Origin: Candidatus Evtepia faecavium
GTDB taxonomy: Bacteria > Bacillota > Clostridia > Oscillospirales > Oscillospiraceae
Assembly: GCA_019115545.1 (NCBI GenBank)
Contig: DXDK01000065.1
Span: forward strand, 1 to 45,396
Reading direction: 5' to 3'
DNA: 45,396 bases
In this document: piece after piece, positions 23,630-31,629 of the stretch
Numbering within the stretch: the first letter of the stretch is position 1
Layout of the letters: every line of letters starts with the position of its first letter
Notes under the pieces: model-generated
Databases searched by the model: none
Seen by the model: the letters and a program-made list of their open reading frames with translations, nothing else
What the model was told of the DNA's origin: nothing
Translations under genes and position numbers: made by a program

Positions 23630-24790
23630 TCACTCCGGCAGCCCTTTCCGCTTCAGGCGGCCGTTCACCCACCGCCGGGCCAGGGCATAGAGCACCGAAC
23701 ACAGGGGCACGGCGAAGAGCATCCCCACCAGGCCGAAGGCGTTGCCCCCCAGGGTCACCGCCGCCAGCACCCAGATGCCCGGCAGCCCCACGGACTTGCC
23801 CACCACCCGAGGATAGATGACGTTGCCCTCGATCTGCTGCAGGACCACCAGGAAGATCACGAACCACAGGGCCTGGATGGGGTTCACCAGCAGGATGAGC
23901 AGGGCCCCGATGGCCACCCCGATGAGGGCGCCGAAGATGGGGATCAGGGCGGTGAAGCCCACCAGCACGGAGATCACCCCGGCATAGGGCAGGCGGAAGA
24001 GCAGCATGCCCACAAAGCACAGGCAGCCCAGGATCACCGCCTCGGTGAGCTGGCCGGCCACGAAGTTGGAGAAGGCCTGGTTGGCCATCCGGGCCACCTC
24101 CTGGATCCGCTGGGCCCAGGGGGCGGAGAACACCGCGTGGACCACTTTGGTGGCCTGGCGGGTGAGGGTCTCCTTCTGGGCCAGGAGATACAGGGCGAAA
24201 GCCAGCCCCAGCACCAGGTTGAAGATCAGGGAGACCACCGAGGAGGTCACCCCGATGGCGGTGGAGATGGTGGTGTCCAGAAACTCCTCCCCGTACTCCT
24301 CCAGGAAGGTGAGGATGCGCTCCTGGAGCTCCTGGCCGTTGAGGGAGAAGTCGGGGAGATAGGCCCCGTGGTCGGCCAGGAAGGTGGACAGCTGGTTCCA
24401 CCACCCCTGGAGGTGGAGGATCCGCTGGGGGAGCAGGTTGGCGAAGTTCACCACGCTGTCCCGCAGGGAGGGGACGATGACGAAGAACAGGGCGAACAGG
24501 GCTCCGATGATGATCAGGATGCTCACCAGCAGGCACACCGGCCGCCGGGCCCGGTCCTGCCGGGGGCCGTAGCGCTTGCCCCACAGGCGGCGCCAGCCCC
24601 GCTCCACCGGGCGGAGAAGAACGTTCACCAGAAAGGCCAGGCACCCGCCCAGCAGGAAGGGGAAGAGCAGGGAGAAAAAGCCGGACAGCAGCCCGCCGGC
24701 CTGCCCCGGGTGGGTGAGGACCCAGGCCAGCACCACCCCGAAGGTGATGAGCAGCAGCAGACGTTTCATGTTCTTGCGGTTCAGGTCCAC
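23630..24790 (-). CDS. AI-2E family transporter (PF01594-type membrane protein)
   Basis: The 386 residues give about eight membrane helices in the typical pattern: two N-terminal helices, a helix near residue 90, a large soluble loop (about 110-190), and a conserved C-terminal block with VLVGFTALIPIFGALIGVAI and GNVIYPRVVGKSVGLPGIWV. Members export diverse substrates; some act as Na+/H+ antiporters or AI-2 exporters, so the substrate is not known. The start is GTG 24788-24790, with AAAGGAGG 5 nt upstream. It has its own promoter and terminator, so it is monocistronic and need not act with the Dlt-like genes. Confidence 0.88.
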   Translation of the reverse strand: MDLNRKNMKRLLLLITFGVVLAWVLTHPGQAGGLLSGFFSLLFPFLLGGCLAFLVNVLLRPVERGWRRLWGKRYGPRQDRARRPVCLLVSILIIIGALFALFFVIVPSLRDSVVNFANLLPQRILHLQGWWNQLSTFLADHGAYLPDFSLNGQELQERILTFLEEYGEEFLDTTISTAIGVTSSVVSLIFNLVLGLAFALYLLAQKETLTRQATKVVHAVFSAPWAQRIQEVARMANQAFSNFVAGQLTEAVILGCLCFVGMLLFRLPYAGVISVLVGFTALIPIFGALIGVAIGALLILLVNPIQALWFVIFLVVLQQIEGNVIYPRVVGKSVGLPGIWVLAAVTLGGNAFGLVGMLFAVPLCSVLYALARRWVNGRLKRKGLPE

Positions 24791-24831
24791 GGGAACCTCC
24801 TTTGTCGGGAAGCGAGGGCGTTATGGTGGAT

Positions 24832-24861
24832 AGTATACCACATCTGCCCGGGGAAACACAA
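24832..24861 (-). promoter_or_regulatory. Promoter of the AI-2E transporter gene
   Basis: On the minus strand TTGTGT (24856-24861) and TATACT (24832-24837) are 18 bp apart. The start point is about 35 nt before the GTG start. Confidence 0.6.
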
Positions 24862-24884
24862 GGGATTTGCCGGGGTGGGATGCC

Positions 24885-26528
24885 TTACAGCTCCGCGGCG
24901 AAGAGGGCGGCCCCCAGGGCCCCGCACAGCTGGGCGTCGGGGTGGATGTACAGGGGCTGGCCCAGCTTTTCCTGGATGGCCTCCACCACCCCCCGGTTCC
25001 GGGAGACCCCGCCGGTCATCATGCAAGGGCCGGCGCCCCCTGCCCGGCGATAGAGGGCGGCGGCCCGGCTGGCCACCGACTGGTTCAGGCCGTGGACGAT
25101 GTCCGGCAGGGCCTTGTTCTGGGCCACCAGGGAGACCACCTCGGAGTCGGCGAAAACGGTGCACATGGAGGAGATGGTGATCTCCTCCTTCCAGGACAGG
25201 CCCACGGTGGAGATCTCCTCCAGGGAGATCTCCAGGGTGCGGGCCATCATCTCCAGAAAGCGGCCGGTGCCGGCGGCGCACTTGTCGTTCATGACGAAGT
25301 TGTGGACGCTGCCGTCGGCCTCCAGGGCGATGACCTTGCTGTCCTGGCCGCCGATGTCGATGACGGTGCGCACGGCGGGGTTCAGGAAGTGGGCCCCCTT
25401 GGCGTGGCAGGTGATCTCGGTGACCGACTTGTCCCCCGCCTGGATCACCCCCCGGCCATAGCCGGTGGTCACCGTGGCGGCCAGGTCGGCCGGGGTGAGG
25501 CCGGCCTGCTGGAGGGCCTGGTCCAGGGCCCGCTGGGCCCCGTTGGAGGCCCCCGCCCCGGTGGGCAGGATGACCTTGGAGACGATCTGCTTGTCCTGGT
25601 CCAGGATGACCACGTCGGTGGTGGCCGAGCCGCTGTCGATGCCGGCGAAATAACCTTTGCGTGCCATGGGGGTGCGCGCTCCTTTCTGGGTGGGGGTGAA
25701 GCCCTCGGCAAAGGCCTCCAGCCGGGTGCGCAGCTGCTCCCGGCTCTGGGTGGTGCCGTCGGACTCGATCTTCAGCAGGGGGACGGGGAGGTGGTCCCGC
25801 AGCCCCGCGTACTCAAAGCCGTAGTAATCACAGAACTGGAGGGTGTGGTAGACCACCCCCTCCAGCCCCGGGGTGTGGTAGAGGGCCTTTCGGGCGGTGT
25901 TGTCCGTCATCCGCATACAGGGCAGCTGCCCCAGCAGGTTCCGGGCATAGGCCTCCATCAGCGCCGGGAAGTCCCCCTGGTCCTCCGGGGGGGCCACCTG
26001 GCGGTTGGCGGCGCAGGTGGCGTTTTCCACCGGCAGGGGCATGGTCTCCTCCACCAGGGAGAAGAGGTGGGACCCCATCTTGGCCCCCAGCACGGCGATG
26101 TGGGGCTCGGTAAGGGCGGCCTTGGGCTGGAAGGCGGCGAAGAAGGCCGCCCGGTCAAACTGGGTGCCCTTGTAGGCCCCGTAGGCCTCCGCCAGGGCCA
26201 GCAGCTGGTCCCGGGCGTGGTGGACCGAGCAGCTCTCCTGGCTGTGGAGAATGTCCAGCAGGTAGAGAAAGTCCAGCTTTCCCCAGGCCTTCAGGATGTC
26301 ATAGGCGCTGCGGATGGTGTCGCAGCAGTTCACCAGGACCAGTTCCTTCACGTGGCCGGCCAGGACGGCCTGGATCACCGACTTGCCAAACCCGCACAGG
26401 TTGGGGTGGGCCACCTGGTCGGAGAGGTCGAAGTTCTCCGGGGCCTCGTCCAGCAGGGCACACTGGCCTCCCAGGGCGGTGAGGAGCTCCGTAGGGGTGT
26501 ATTTGCAGACGTGATAGGTGATGCTCAT
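24885..26528 (-). CDS. HgdB-like dehydratase domain fused to an HgdC-type ATPase activator
   Basis: The enzymes of this type use ATP to push an electron to very low potential for radical dehydration or reduction of CoA esters. Residues 1-280 are an HgdB/BcrC-like domain: NLCGFGKSVIQA, LVNCCDTIRSAYDILK and VVYHTLQFCDYYGFEYAGLR. Residues 293-547 are an activator: GIDSGSATTDVV (ATP site), DIGGQDSK (391-398), NDKCAAGTGRFLE with C417, and SSMCTVFADSEV with C456. The 39-residue spacing between C417 and C456 equals that of the two [4Fe-4S] ligands in HgdC (Cys127 and Cys166 in Acidaminococcus). Activators are usually separate proteins of about 260 residues, or fused to other extra domains. The start overlaps the stop of the partner gene by 4 bp. 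Confidence 0.9.
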   Translation of the reverse strand: MSITYHVCKYTPTELLTALGGQCALLDEAPENFDLSDQVAHPNLCGFGKSVIQAVLAGHVKELVLVNCCDTIRSAYDILKAWGKLDFLYLLDILHSQESCSVHHARDQLLALAEAYGAYKGTQFDRAAFFAAFQPKAALTEPHIAVLGAKMGSHLFSLVEETMPLPVENATCAANRQVAPPEDQGDFPALMEAYARNLLGQLPCMRMTDNTARKALYHTPGLEGVVYHTLQFCDYYGFEYAGLRDHLPVPLLKIESDGTTQSREQLRTRLEAFAEGFTPTQKGARTPMARKGYFAGIDSGSATTDVVILDQDKQIVSKVILPTGAGASNGAQRALDQALQQAGLTPADLAATVTTGYGRGVIQAGDKSVTEITCHAKGAHFLNPAVRTVIDIGGQDSKVIALEADGSVHNFVMNDKCAAGTGRFLEMMARTLEISLEEISTVGLSWKEEITISSMCTVFADSEVVSLVAQNKALPDIVHGLNQSVASRAAALYRRAGGAGPCMMTGGVSRNRGVVEAIQEKLGQPLYIHPDAQLCGALGAALFAAEL

Positions 26529-27787
26529 GCTTTGCCCTCCAATACTTCCAGAAAGGCCTCCACCCGGGTGGCCGCCTGGCCCTCCCCGCCGAAGCCCCGG
26601 TCGCAGCTGTCCCCGTCCAGCAGGAGGGTGGGCAGGCCGGCTTCTTCAAACTGCTTCTTGCCCAGCTGGGCGCCCCCCAGGGTGCGCTTGCACCCCCAGT
26701 GGCAGAACCAGATGGCCCCGTCGGCCCCCACGGTGCGGGCCATGTCCAGCCCGGCCTGGATGCGCCGGGTCACCGGGCCGTTGATGGGGGAGTAGACCAG
26801 CCGCCGGGCCATGGCCTCATAGGGCTTTGTGGGGTCTGCTTCGTGGATGCCCTCGTAGCTCATGTCGCAGGCGGCGATCTGCACCCGGGGGTTTTGGGCG
26901 AAGAGCTGCCGCAGAGGGGCCACCCAGTAGGGGGTGGTGTGGATCCACAGGATCTGCTTGCCCTGGGCAGGGGGGGCGGTGGTGATCTCCCGGAGCAGCT
27001 GCCGGGCGTACTGCTCCACCTCCGGCAAACCCAGCAGGAAGTGGAAGGCGGCGGTGCGGAGCAGCTCCGAGGTGAGGTCGCTGAGGACCTGTTTCCCCCG
27101 GCGCTGCTCCAGCCCCCGGCGGAAGAGGTCCATGGTCCGCTGGCTCCGGGCCACCGCCCGGACCAGCTCCCCCTCGTTCACCGGGAGGCCGGTCTGGCGG
27201 GTGAGGAAGGCCCCCATCTCCCGCAGCTGCCCGGCCACATAGTCCACCGCCTGGGGGCAGGGGTCGAAGGGGACGTCCAGGTGGAAGTGGGGCACCTGGT
27301 AAAACTCCGCCATGTGCCGGAAGGTGAGGGCGTTGGCGTCGCAGGCCAGGGAGGTGGAGAGGATGAACCGGGGCTTGGGCATCAGGCCCATCTGGGCCGC
27401 CCCCAGAAAGACCTTGTGATAGGAGCACAGGCTGTTGGGGATGCCCGTGTCCTCGGCCTGGCGGAGGAAGGGCTGCTCGGCCATGGAGCCGGAGAGGTAG
27501 CTGGAGAACCCCTCGCAGGAGTAGGGGTGCAGCCCCTGGAGATGGAGCATCTCACAGGGGACGAAGAGGCTCACCATCACGTTCTGCTGGGGGCGGGCCA
27601 GGCAGTCCACCATGGCCCGGTTCACCAGCTGGAAGAGCATCCCGTCGGAGCGGGAGGCCTTCCGGCCGGTGAGCTTGTTCTTCACCCCGTTGGCCCGGAA
27701 GCCTGCGGTGAGCAGGGCCCGGGCCCGCTGGGGGTTGGTTTGGGAGAGGGCGCCTACCTTGGCGCCGAAGGTTTCCACGAGATTCAT
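26525..27787 (-). CDS. 2-hydroxyacyl-CoA dehydratase / benzoyl-CoA reductase D-component-like protein
   Basis: The 420 residues resemble the HgdB/BcrB/DCCP superfamily that carries Fe-S clusters at the active site. SLFVPCEMLHLQGLHPYSCE (C78, C91), NSLCSYHKVFLG (C121), LACDANALTFRHMAEFYQVP (C149) and a later WFCHWGCKR supply candidate ligands. The start ATG 27785-27787 has AAAGGA upstream; the frame stays open further upstream but would enter the previous gene. It precedes the fused HgdB-HgdC gene with a 4-bp overlap, so the two likely form one complex, with this as the second D-component subunit. The substrate is unknown: no CoA transferase, acyl-CoA dehydrogenase or Etf gene is near. A double-cubane-cluster type reductase is an alternative. 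Confidence 0.87.
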   Translation of the reverse strand: MNLVETFGAKVGALSQTNPQRARALLTAGFRANGVKNKLTGRKASRSDGMLFQLVNRAMVDCLARPQQNVMVSLFVPCEMLHLQGLHPYSCEGFSSYLSGSMAEQPFLRQAEDTGIPNSLCSYHKVFLGAAQMGLMPKPRFILSTSLACDANALTFRHMAEFYQVPHFHLDVPFDPCPQAVDYVAGQLREMGAFLTRQTGLPVNEGELVRAVARSQRTMDLFRRGLEQRRGKQVLSDLTSELLRTAAFHFLLGLPEVEQYARQLLREITTAPPAQGKQILWIHTTPYWVAPLRQLFAQNPRVQIAACDMSYEGIHEADPTKPYEAMARRLVYSPINGPVTRRIQAGLDMARTVGADGAIWFCHWGCKRTLGGAQLGKKQFEEAGLPTLLLDGDSCDRGFGGEGQAATRVEAFLEVLEGKA

Positions 27788-27819
27788 AGGGGGATTCCTT
27801 TCTGGGGAAAATGGACGCT

Positions 27820-28923
27820 TCACCGGTGGGAGGCATGCTTTCCTCCGGTGCTCAGATTCACCGCCAGGCGCCACAGGAAGCGGAGCATATCCCGGCGCTG
27901 TTCCGGGGGAAGGGCGGCATAGGCTCCCGCCACGGCCAGGGCGCTGTCCACCCAGCCCTGGGAGAGTTCCGACAGGGTGTCCGCCCGGGAGGCGGCCAGG
28001 AGGGAGAAGAACACTTGGGTGAACTCCTCCCGCTCATCTGGGTTCAGGGACTCCACCCAGCCCCGGAAGCCGGCGGCCTCCCGCTCCCCCCGCCGGGAGC
28101 GGTGGGGGAGGGGGACGAAGCCCGTCCCCTTCACCTCCCAGGAGAAGGGGTTGTGCTGCCCCCGGACGCCGCTGCCGTGGCTGCGGATGATTACCGCCCG
28201 GGGGTCCTGGTGGAGGAGAGTCCCCACCAGGGAGGCCTGGGGGACGTAGGTGACGATGCGTTCCGCCAGGTCCTGGTAGGCCCGGGTGCCGGTGAGGTCC
28301 TGGCCAAAGCCGGGGCCGTCGTTGCTGTATACCTGGAGGATCCGCCGGCGGATGATGGGCGGGGCGTGGACGGCGGCCCACACCGCCAGGTTGCCCCCCT
28401 TGGAGTGGCCCCCCAGGCGGAGTTTGCCCGGATACCGCCGGGCCACCTGGACCAGGTATTCCTGGGCCAGCACCTGGGCGGGGACGGCGGAGGCATAGCT
28501 CAGGGCGAAGCACTCCTTCCACCCGGCCAGGGAGTCGTCGGTCCCCCGAAAGGCCAGGAAGAGGGTGCCGTCGGAGAGGCGGTAGGTGAGGGCGGCGAAC
28601 TGGGTGTCCTCCTCCAGCACGCTCTGGCAGCAGCCCAGGGCCAGGGGAGAAAAGCGGGGGCTGGCGGCGGTCTCCGCGACCAGGGTGGGGGTCTCGGTGG
28701 GCATCACCAGGCCCACGGCGTCCCAGTCCGGGTGGAGGACCAGCCGCTCCATGGCCTGGGGGAAGGGGAGCCAGTCCCCGTCCTCCACCCCGGGGAGGAC
28801 CTCCTCCAGGGGGGCATAGGCGCACACCGAGAGGATCAGGTTGTCCACCGGGCAGAAGGGGGCCACCCAGCCGGGAAAGATCCCCCGCCGGCGCAGGTAT
28901 TCCAGGCAGTTTTCAAAAGACAC
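27820..28923 (-). CDS. DUF2974 (Mbeg1-like) alpha/beta-hydrolase-fold protein
   Basis: The 367 residues match a lipase-like family with an alpha/beta hydrolase fold. The oxyanion region is LFLAFRGTDDSLAGWKE and the nucleophile elbow is LRLGGHSKGGNLAVWAA, with Ser in GHSKGG. A conserved YSNDGPGF follows (about residue 225), and a late His in IIRSHG is a candidate for the triad. No signal peptide is seen. The start is GTG 28921-28923, chosen because AGGGAGG lies 8 nt upstream; an earlier ATG exists 8 codons before it. It is 32 bp upstream of the HgdB-like gene, so the three may form one transcript. Members of this family have no firm function. Confidence 0.85.
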   Translation of the reverse strand: MSFENCLEYLRRRGIFPGWVAPFCPVDNLILSVCAYAPLEEVLPGVEDGDWLPFPQAMERLVLHPDWDAVGLVMPTETPTLVAETAASPRFSPLALGCCQSVLEEDTQFAALTYRLSDGTLFLAFRGTDDSLAGWKECFALSYASAVPAQVLAQEYLVQVARRYPGKLRLGGHSKGGNLAVWAAVHAPPIIRRRILQVYSNDGPGFGQDLTGTRAYQDLAERIVTYVPQASLVGTLLHQDPRAVIIRSHGSGVRGQHNPFSWEVKGTGFVPLPHRSRRGEREAAGFRGWVESLNPDEREEFTQVFFSLLAASRADTLSELSQGWVDSALAVAGAYAALPPEQRRDMLRFLWRLAVNLSTGGKHASHR

Positions 28924-28964
28924 GGGGCGGGCCTCCCTTCGGGCTGACATACACTTAGACTGGT

Positions 28965-28993
28965 AGTATACCACAGATCCCCCCGGGAGGGAA
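28965..28993 (-). promoter_or_regulatory. Possible promoter of the DUF2974 operon
   Basis: A good TATACT -10 box (28965-28970) lies about 42 bp before the GTG start. The -35 region (TTCCCT, 28988-28993) is poor, so an activator or extended -10 contacts may be needed. Confidence 0.4.
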
Positions 28994-29008
28994 GCCCGAT
29001 TCCGGGGC

Positions 29009-29037
29009 AAAAAAAGCCCCCCAGCCGGTGGGGCTGG
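29009..29037 (-). terminator. Terminator of coaX
   Basis: On the minus strand AGCCCC pairs with GGGGCT (29030-29035 with 29015-29020), with an alternative CCAGCC/GGCTGG stem. A seven-T run follows (29009-29015). Confidence 0.8.
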
Positions 29038-29051
29038 AGGGAGACGGGCCG

Positions 29052-29840
29052 TCAGTCGGCTTTCCGCCGGCGGCGGTCCTGGTTTTTCTGGTAGAGGTAG
29101 TACAGCCCGTCCAGCAGGAGGTTCTCGTCGATGAGGATCTCCCGGCGGCAGTACTTCTGGATGAGGGCGGCGTTCCCCCCGGTCATCACCACGGTGGCGG
29201 CGGGTTTGGCGGCCTCCTCCATGCGCTGGATCATGCTGTCGATCATGCCGGCGTTGCCGTAGAGGACGCCGGAGCGCATGGCGTCGATGGTGGAGCGGCC
29301 AAAGACGGAGGGGGGCTCCTCAATGGAGATGTGGGGCAGCTCCGCCGCCCGGCCGGAGAGGGCCTCCACGGCGATGCGCACCCCGGGGATGATGGCACAG
29401 CCCTTATAGGTGCCGTCCAGCAGGTAGGAGAGGGTGGTGGCGGTGCCCATGTCGATGACGATGATGGGCTGGGGATACTTCTGCAGGGCGGCCACGGAGG
29501 AGGCGACGATATCCGCCCCCAGCTGGTTGTGGACCTCTGCCAGGATGTTCATCCCCGTCTTCACCCCCGGGCCCACGATCATGGGGCGCACCCCGCTGAG
29601 CTGGCCGATGGCCCCGGCCATGGCGTGGGTCATGGGAGGGACCACGCTGGAGATCACCCCGCCGGTGACCCCGGCGATGTCCGACTGGTAGAGGTGGAAC
29701 ATATCCAGCAGGTCGATGGCCAGCTGGTCCTGGGTTTTGTTCTTGTCGGTTTTCAGGGAGCCGCGGAACCGGAGGGCCCCCTCCGGTGTGTACAGGCCCA
29801 TGGTGGTGGTGGTGTTGCCGATGTCAACGGTGAGGATCAT
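29052..29840 (-). CDS. coaX: Type III pantothenate kinase
   Basis: This enzyme phosphorylates pantothenate in the first step of CoA synthesis. The 262 residues show the ASKHA-fold motifs of CoaX: MILTVDIGNTTTTMGLY at the N-terminus (phosphate site), GVISSVVPPMT, GPGVKTGM (about residue 90), ADIVASSVAALQKYP and VIDMGTATTLSYL, then GCAIIPGVRIAVEALSGRAA. The length is normal. It follows spoIVA in the same direction, but a good promoter and its own terminator suggest independent expression. It does not feed directly into the neighbouring CoA-ester enzymes by any visible regulation. Confidence 0.95.
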   Translation of the reverse strand: MILTVDIGNTTTTMGLYTPEGALRFRGSLKTDKNKTQDQLAIDLLDMFHLYQSDIAGVTGGVISSVVPPMTHAMAGAIGQLSGVRPMIVGPGVKTGMNILAEVHNQLGADIVASSVAALQKYPQPIIVIDMGTATTLSYLLDGTYKGCAIIPGVRIAVEALSGRAAELPHISIEEPPSVFGRSTIDAMRSGVLYGNAGMIDSMIQRMEEAAKPAATVVMTGGNAALIQKYCRREILIDENLLLDGLYYLYQKNQDRRRRKAD

Positions 29841-29877
29841 CCCGCTGCCCCCTTTGGAAAACAGAGTGGTTTCCTTT

Positions 29878-29907
29878 ATTATAGAGGGCAGGCGGGAAAA
29901 AAGTCAA
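29878..29907 (-). promoter_or_regulatory. SigA-type promoter of coaX
   Basis: On the minus strand TTGACT (29902-29907) and a perfect TATAAT (29878-29883) are separated by 18 bp, directly after the spoIVA stop codon. Confidence 0.8.
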
Positions 29908-29920
29908 TGGGAAATTGTCC

Positions 29921-31402
29921 TCACAGGATGATGCAGATCAGCCCCCCGGAGCCCTCGTTGATGATCTTCTCCAGGGTCTGCTGCATCTTCTGTCGGGCCT
30001 CCTCGGGCATGTGCTTGAGCTTGGCGGCCAGGTCCTCGTTGATCAGCTCGTGGAAGGAGCGGCCGAAGATGTTGGACTGCCAGATCCGGGCCGGGTCCCC
30101 CTCAAACTCCTGGAGGAGGAAGTCCAGCATATCCGCCGACTGCTTCTCGCTGCCCACAATGGGGGAGACCTCCGCCTGGATGTCCGCCCGGATCATGTGG
30201 ATGCTGGGGGCGGTGGCCCGGAGGCGGACGCCGTACCGGCCGCCCTGCTTGATGATCTCCGGCTCCTCCAGCTTCAGCTCCCCGGCCTCGGGGATGACGA
30301 TGCCGTAGCCCGTGGCCCGGACCTCCTCCATGGCGGCGGCCACCTTTCGGTAGTCGGCCTGGACCTGGGCCAGCTCCTCCAGCAGGCTCAGCAACTCCCC
30401 GTCCCCCTGGATGGGGAAGCCCGTCTGCTGGGACAAGGTCTCGTAGAACAGCCCCCGGGGCAGGTCCAGCCGGGCCTGGCACAGGCCGGTGCCCAGGCGC
30501 AGGGCGGTGACGGCGGCCTCGGTGATGGGCTCCCGCTGGGCCATGGCCTCCACCGCGGGTTTCACGTCCCGGATCCGGTGGAGGCTTCCCATGCCCTCCC
30601 GGATGGTCTGGAAAACCGCGGCCTTGATGGGGTGCTCCCCGGGCAGGGCGTCCACCCAGTCGGGGAGGAAGAGCTGGAGCTCCTCCAGGGGGAACTCAAA
30701 GAGCACCGACTGGAGGATCTCCGTCACGGCCCGCTGGCTCAGGTCCAGGCAGCTCACCGCCAGGCAGGTGACGTTGTGCTCCTCCGCCAGCTGGGCCCGG
30801 AGGGCCTGGGCCTGGTCGCTGTCCGGCCGGGCGGAGTTGAGGAGGATGAGGAAGGGCTTGCCCAGCTCCTTCAGCTCGGCGATCACCCGGCTCTCCGCCT
30901 CCTGGTAGGCCTCCCGGGGCAGGTCGGTGATGGTGCCGTCGGTGGTCACCACGATGCCGATGGTGGAGTGCTCGGCGATGACCTTCCGGGTGCCGATCTC
31001 CGCGGCCTCGGCCATGGGGATCTCCTGGGGGAACCAGGGGGTGTGGACCATCCGGGGCTGGTCGTCCTCCAGCTGGCCCACCGCCCCGGGGACCAGGTAG
31101 CCCACGCAGTCGATGAGCCGCACGGAGCAGGCCCCGCCCCCCTCCACGGCGATCTCCACCGCCTCCTCGGGGACGAACTTGGGCTCGGCGGTCATCACCG
31201 TCCGGCCGGAGCCGCTCTGGGGCAGTTCGTCCCGGGCCCGCTGGCGGCGGAAGGCGTCGTCGATGTTGGGCAGCACCATGGTCTCCATGAAGCGCTTGAT
31301 AAAGGTGGACTTCCCCGTCCGGGCGGGCCCCACCACCCCGATGTAGATGTCCCCCGCCGTGCGCTGGGCGATGTCCTGGTAAATGCTTGTCAGGGTATTC
31401 AT
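29921..31402 (-). CDS. spoIVA: Stage IV sporulation protein A (spore coat morphogenetic ATPase)
   Basis: SpoIVA polymerises on the forespore surface using ATP and is the base on which the spore coat is built. The 493 residues are the family length. Walker A is GPARTGKST (25-33), in a fold related to TRAFAC GTPases. VRLIDCVGYLVPGAVGQLED, FPQEIPMAEAAEIGTRKVI and ITDLPREAY are near-invariant in the family. The protein ends GGLICIIL, matching the conserved C-terminus needed for membrane targeting through SpoVM in B. subtilis. The start is ATG 31400-31402, after GGAGGAG; the frame stays open upstream for 33 codons but crosses the promoter. It has a SigE-like promoter. Confidence 0.97.
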   Translation of the reverse strand: MNTLTSIYQDIAQRTAGDIYIGVVGPARTGKSTFIKRFMETMVLPNIDDAFRRQRARDELPQSGSGRTVMTAEPKFVPEEAVEIAVEGGGACSVRLIDCVGYLVPGAVGQLEDDQPRMVHTPWFPQEIPMAEAAEIGTRKVIAEHSTIGIVVTTDGTITDLPREAYQEAESRVIAELKELGKPFLILLNSARPDSDQAQALRAQLAEEHNVTCLAVSCLDLSQRAVTEILQSVLFEFPLEELQLFLPDWVDALPGEHPIKAAVFQTIREGMGSLHRIRDVKPAVEAMAQREPITEAAVTALRLGTGLCQARLDLPRGLFYETLSQQTGFPIQGDGELLSLLEELAQVQADYRKVAAAMEEVRATGYGIVIPEAGELKLEEPEIIKQGGRYGVRLRATAPSIHMIRADIQAEVSPIVGSEKQSADMLDFLLQEFEGDPARIWQSNIFGRSFHELINEDLAAKLKHMPEEARQKMQQTLEKIINEGSGGLICIIL

Positions 31403-31445
31403 AGTCTGTCTCCTCCGTCTGGAACGTTTCCGTTGGGTGCTTCCC

Positions 31446-31475
31446 AGTGTATGCCGCCCCCGGGGAGGATAGACC
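31446..31475 (-). promoter_or_regulatory. SigE-type (mother-cell) promoter of spoIVA
   Basis: On the minus strand CATACACT (31446-31453) matches the SigE -10 consensus CATACAnT exactly. A GGTCTATC element ends 14 bp upstream, at the usual SigE -35 distance, but matches only partly. In B. subtilis spoIVA is in the SigE regulon. The start point would be about 36 nt before the ATG. Confidence 0.7.
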
Positions 31476-31501
31476 GGCCGGCCAGGGCACAAAATCCGCA
31501 C

Positions 31502-31556
31502 TTTACATAGATTTAACCACGACAGCAGGATAGATTTAACATTTCGACGATATGAT
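31502..31556 (+). promoter_or_regulatory. Direct repeats and -10 box upstream of the Na/Pi cotransporter
   Basis: An 11-bp perfect direct repeat ATAGATTTAAC occurs at 31507-31517 and 31530-31540. The region holds hexamers TTTACA (31502), TTAACC (31513) and TTAACA (31536), resembling the TTAACA repeats bound by PhoP in B. subtilis. TTCGACG at 31543 is one base from a Spo0A box (TTCGACA). TATGAT at 31551-31556 is a fair -10 box with no -35 box at the right distance, fitting an activated promoter. Confidence 0.45.
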
Positions 31557-31629
31557 AGGGAAAAAGAACGGTCGAAACACGGGGAACCGGGGCGCGGGCC
31601 CTGGTGTGGAGAAAGGAGCGTGGGGCAGC

